The position numbers and the translations under genes are program-made. DNA of 6,631 nt from Candidatus Omnitrophota bacterium (GTDB lineage Bacteria; Omnitrophota; Gorgyraeia; Gygaellales; Profunditerraquicolaceae), in assembly GCA_028706895.1 (NCBI GenBank), contig JAQTVG010000057.1, positions 1-6,631 of the forward strand, read 5' to 3'. This document shows positions 5,897 to 6,631 of the stretch, one piece after another; positions within the stretch are counted from its first letter, which is position 1, and every line of letters starts with the position of its first letter. Under the pieces are notes generated by a model. It was not told the DNA's origin, did no database searches, and saw nothing but the letters and a program-made list of their open reading frames with translations.

Positions 5897-6364
5897 TTAA
5901 TTACAGGTAGGCCAACTGGTGTATGGCCCATCAAAACCACTGCCCCCTGTGGGCCAGCAATAGTAATCGGTAACCCCTGAGGCAGGCCTGACGAGGGCAT
6001 CAAGAATATAAACTGTGTGTTGTGGGGTTTTCCCTCCAGAGGAACACCTGGTCGCTTTTAACTCAACATAAGTCGGTCCGGCAGGCCCTGTGTAGTAACG
6101 AAAATAATATCCTGAAGAACAAGAGACCGGAAGACCGCCGGTGCCAATCCCAGCATCAGTATCTGTAAAGGTAGCCAACGTGCCGTTTTTAAGATAATAT
6201 TCGTAAGCAAGCTTACGCATCGCGCCTAAGTTATTTTTTGCTTCTCCAGCGCGCATACTCTCAAGTTGATTTGTATACTGAGTAAGGCCCAAGACAGCAA
6301 GGATACCGACGATGATAATTACGATAATTAATTCAAGTAGGGTAAAAGCTTTATTGCGTTTCAT
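5897..6364 (-). CDS. Type IV pilin-like protein (prepilin with class III signal)
   Basis: 155 aa from the ATG at 6364. The prepilin signal MKRNKA|FTLLELIIVIIIVGILAVLGL has a short basic leader (K2, R3, K5), cleavage expected after A6, F as mature residue 1 and the conserved Glu5 (E11). A hydrophobic helix of about 20 residues would anchor it in the inner membrane before assembly. It resembles type IV pilin or type II secretion pseudopilin major subunits. The -1 residue is Ala instead of the usual Gly. The globular part (about 35-155) is rich in Gly, Ser, Thr and Tyr, with four cysteines (82, 107, 136, 154) that could form two disulfides. The frame is open further upstream to 6508, but that stretch overlaps ribE, lacks a signal, and would put 48 residues before the leader. 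No assembly genes are nearby, so major pilin versus pseudopilin is undecided. Confidence 0.9.
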   Translation of the reverse strand: MKRNKAFTLLELIIVIIIVGILAVLGLTQYTNQLESMRAGEAKNNLGAMRKLAYEYYLKNGTLATFTDTDAGIGTGGLPVSCSSGYYFRYYTGPAGPTYVELKATRCSSGGKTPQHTVYILDALVRPASGVTDYYCWPTGGSGFDGPYTSWPTCN

Positions 6365-6371
6365 ATGTTTG

Positions 6372-6399
6372 ATTATACCACTCATAATAAGTATTGCAA
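6372..6399 (-). promoter_or_regulatory. Sigma70-type promoter of the pilin gene, placed for a leaderless mRNA
   Basis: On the minus strand, -35 TTGCAA (6399-6394, 4/6), 16-nt spacer, -10 TATAAT (6377-6372, 6/6). Only 7 nt separate the -10 box from the ATG at 6364, so transcription should begin at or within about 2 nt of the start codon. No Shine-Dalgarno is present, which fits. It is in the 82-nt gap after ribE. Confidence 0.65.
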
Positions 6400-6446
6400 G
6401 TTTTGAGGAATAGTTGCTCACGGCTGGTTTGGATTGGTTAGGGACT

Positions 6447-6631
6447 TTACTTTTTAGCGAGGATATCAAACTCAACATTGACCTTATCGGAGGGCCCCTT
6501 AAAACCAAGGGTGGTATTTTTAAGGGTGTGCGGGATTATATAGACGGTGAATGTATTGGATTTTTTTTCTACAATGGTCAAGCTTATGCCGTCAATAGCT
6601 ATAGAGCCACGGGGTAAACAATAATTCATAA
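6447..6631 (-). CDS. ribE: Riboflavin synthase, alpha chain (C-terminal part; 5' end outside window)
   Basis: Only about the last 60 residues are in the window. Riboflavin synthase converts two 6,7-dimethyl-8-ribityllumazine molecules into riboflavin and 5-amino-6-ribitylaminouracil, the last step of riboflavin synthesis. Recognisable parts of the second lumazine-binding repeat are GSIAIDGISLTIVE, then IIPHTLKNTTLG, then DKVNVEFDILAK. The ATG at 6629 is not the start: the residues after it (NYCLPRGS) match the interior of the family just before the second GSIAIDG motif, so the gene continues beyond 6631. It ends at DILAKK, whereas most homologues continue for roughly 15-25 residues in a C-terminal helix. 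I checked the other two frames after the stop and saw no continuation, so this does not look like a simple frameshift. No terminator hairpin follows. Confidence 0.9.
   Translation of the reverse strand, partial: MNYCLPRGSIAIDGISLTIVEKKSNTFTVYIIPHTLKNTTLGFKGPSDKVNVEFDILAKK

Noticed and set aside
6365..6508. 48-residue N-terminal extension of the pilin, including an ATG at 6385
   Set aside because: It overlaps the end of ribE in another frame, contains the promoter, and would place a long tail before the short basic prepilin leader.

Overview
This window is an ordinary stretch of bacterial chromosome, read almost entirely from the minus strand. Codon use is AT-leaning, the genetic code is standard (TGA, TAA and TAG all end genes here), and intergenic DNA is minimal. 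The source is probably an uncultivated Gram-negative bacterium. A Candidatus Omnitrophota (Omnitrophica)-type genome is my best guess. The reasons are the pilin N-terminus (KAFTLLELIIVIIIVGILA), the A-adding/CCA enzyme subtype, and a lipoprotein signal peptide built on degenerate 7-base repeats. This assignment is an inference from general familiarity and is not proven by any marker here.

In the direction of transcription (high to low coordinates), the window opens with the 3' end of ribE, the riboflavin synthase alpha chain (6631-6447). Next comes a monocistronic type IV pilin-like gene (6364-5897), whose promoter sits so close to its ATG that the mRNA should be leaderless or nearly so. A 76-nt gap then carries a good sigma70-type promoter (TTGCTA, 17-nt spacer, TATAAT), which fires into tRNA-Pro(CGG) at 5820-5743.

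The tRNA is followed 6 nt later by a tightly packed seven-gene run: acylphosphatase, calcineurin-like metallophosphoesterase, NAD+-dependent DNA ligase (ligA), a small lipoprotein of unknown function, a glyoxalase-II-like metallo-beta-lactamase-fold hydrolase, a XerD-type tyrosine recombinase, and a tRNA nucleotidyltransferase that runs off the left edge. Gene junctions range from a 4-nt overlap to 3 nt apart. No terminator or internal promoter is visible between 5736 and 1, so this is most simply a single operon with tRNA-Pro as its first cistron.

The operon mixes DNA maintenance (LigA sealing nicks, XerD resolving chromosome dimers), tRNA 3'-end repair, and three small metabolic or cleanup hydrolases. 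The products do not form a single pathway, and the arrangement looks like housekeeping co-expression. I found no CRISPR, insertion sequence, defence system or phage material. The most interesting points are the tRNA/acylphosphatase junction, the leaderless pilin promoter, the repeat-derived signal peptide, and the short C-terminus of riboflavin synthase.
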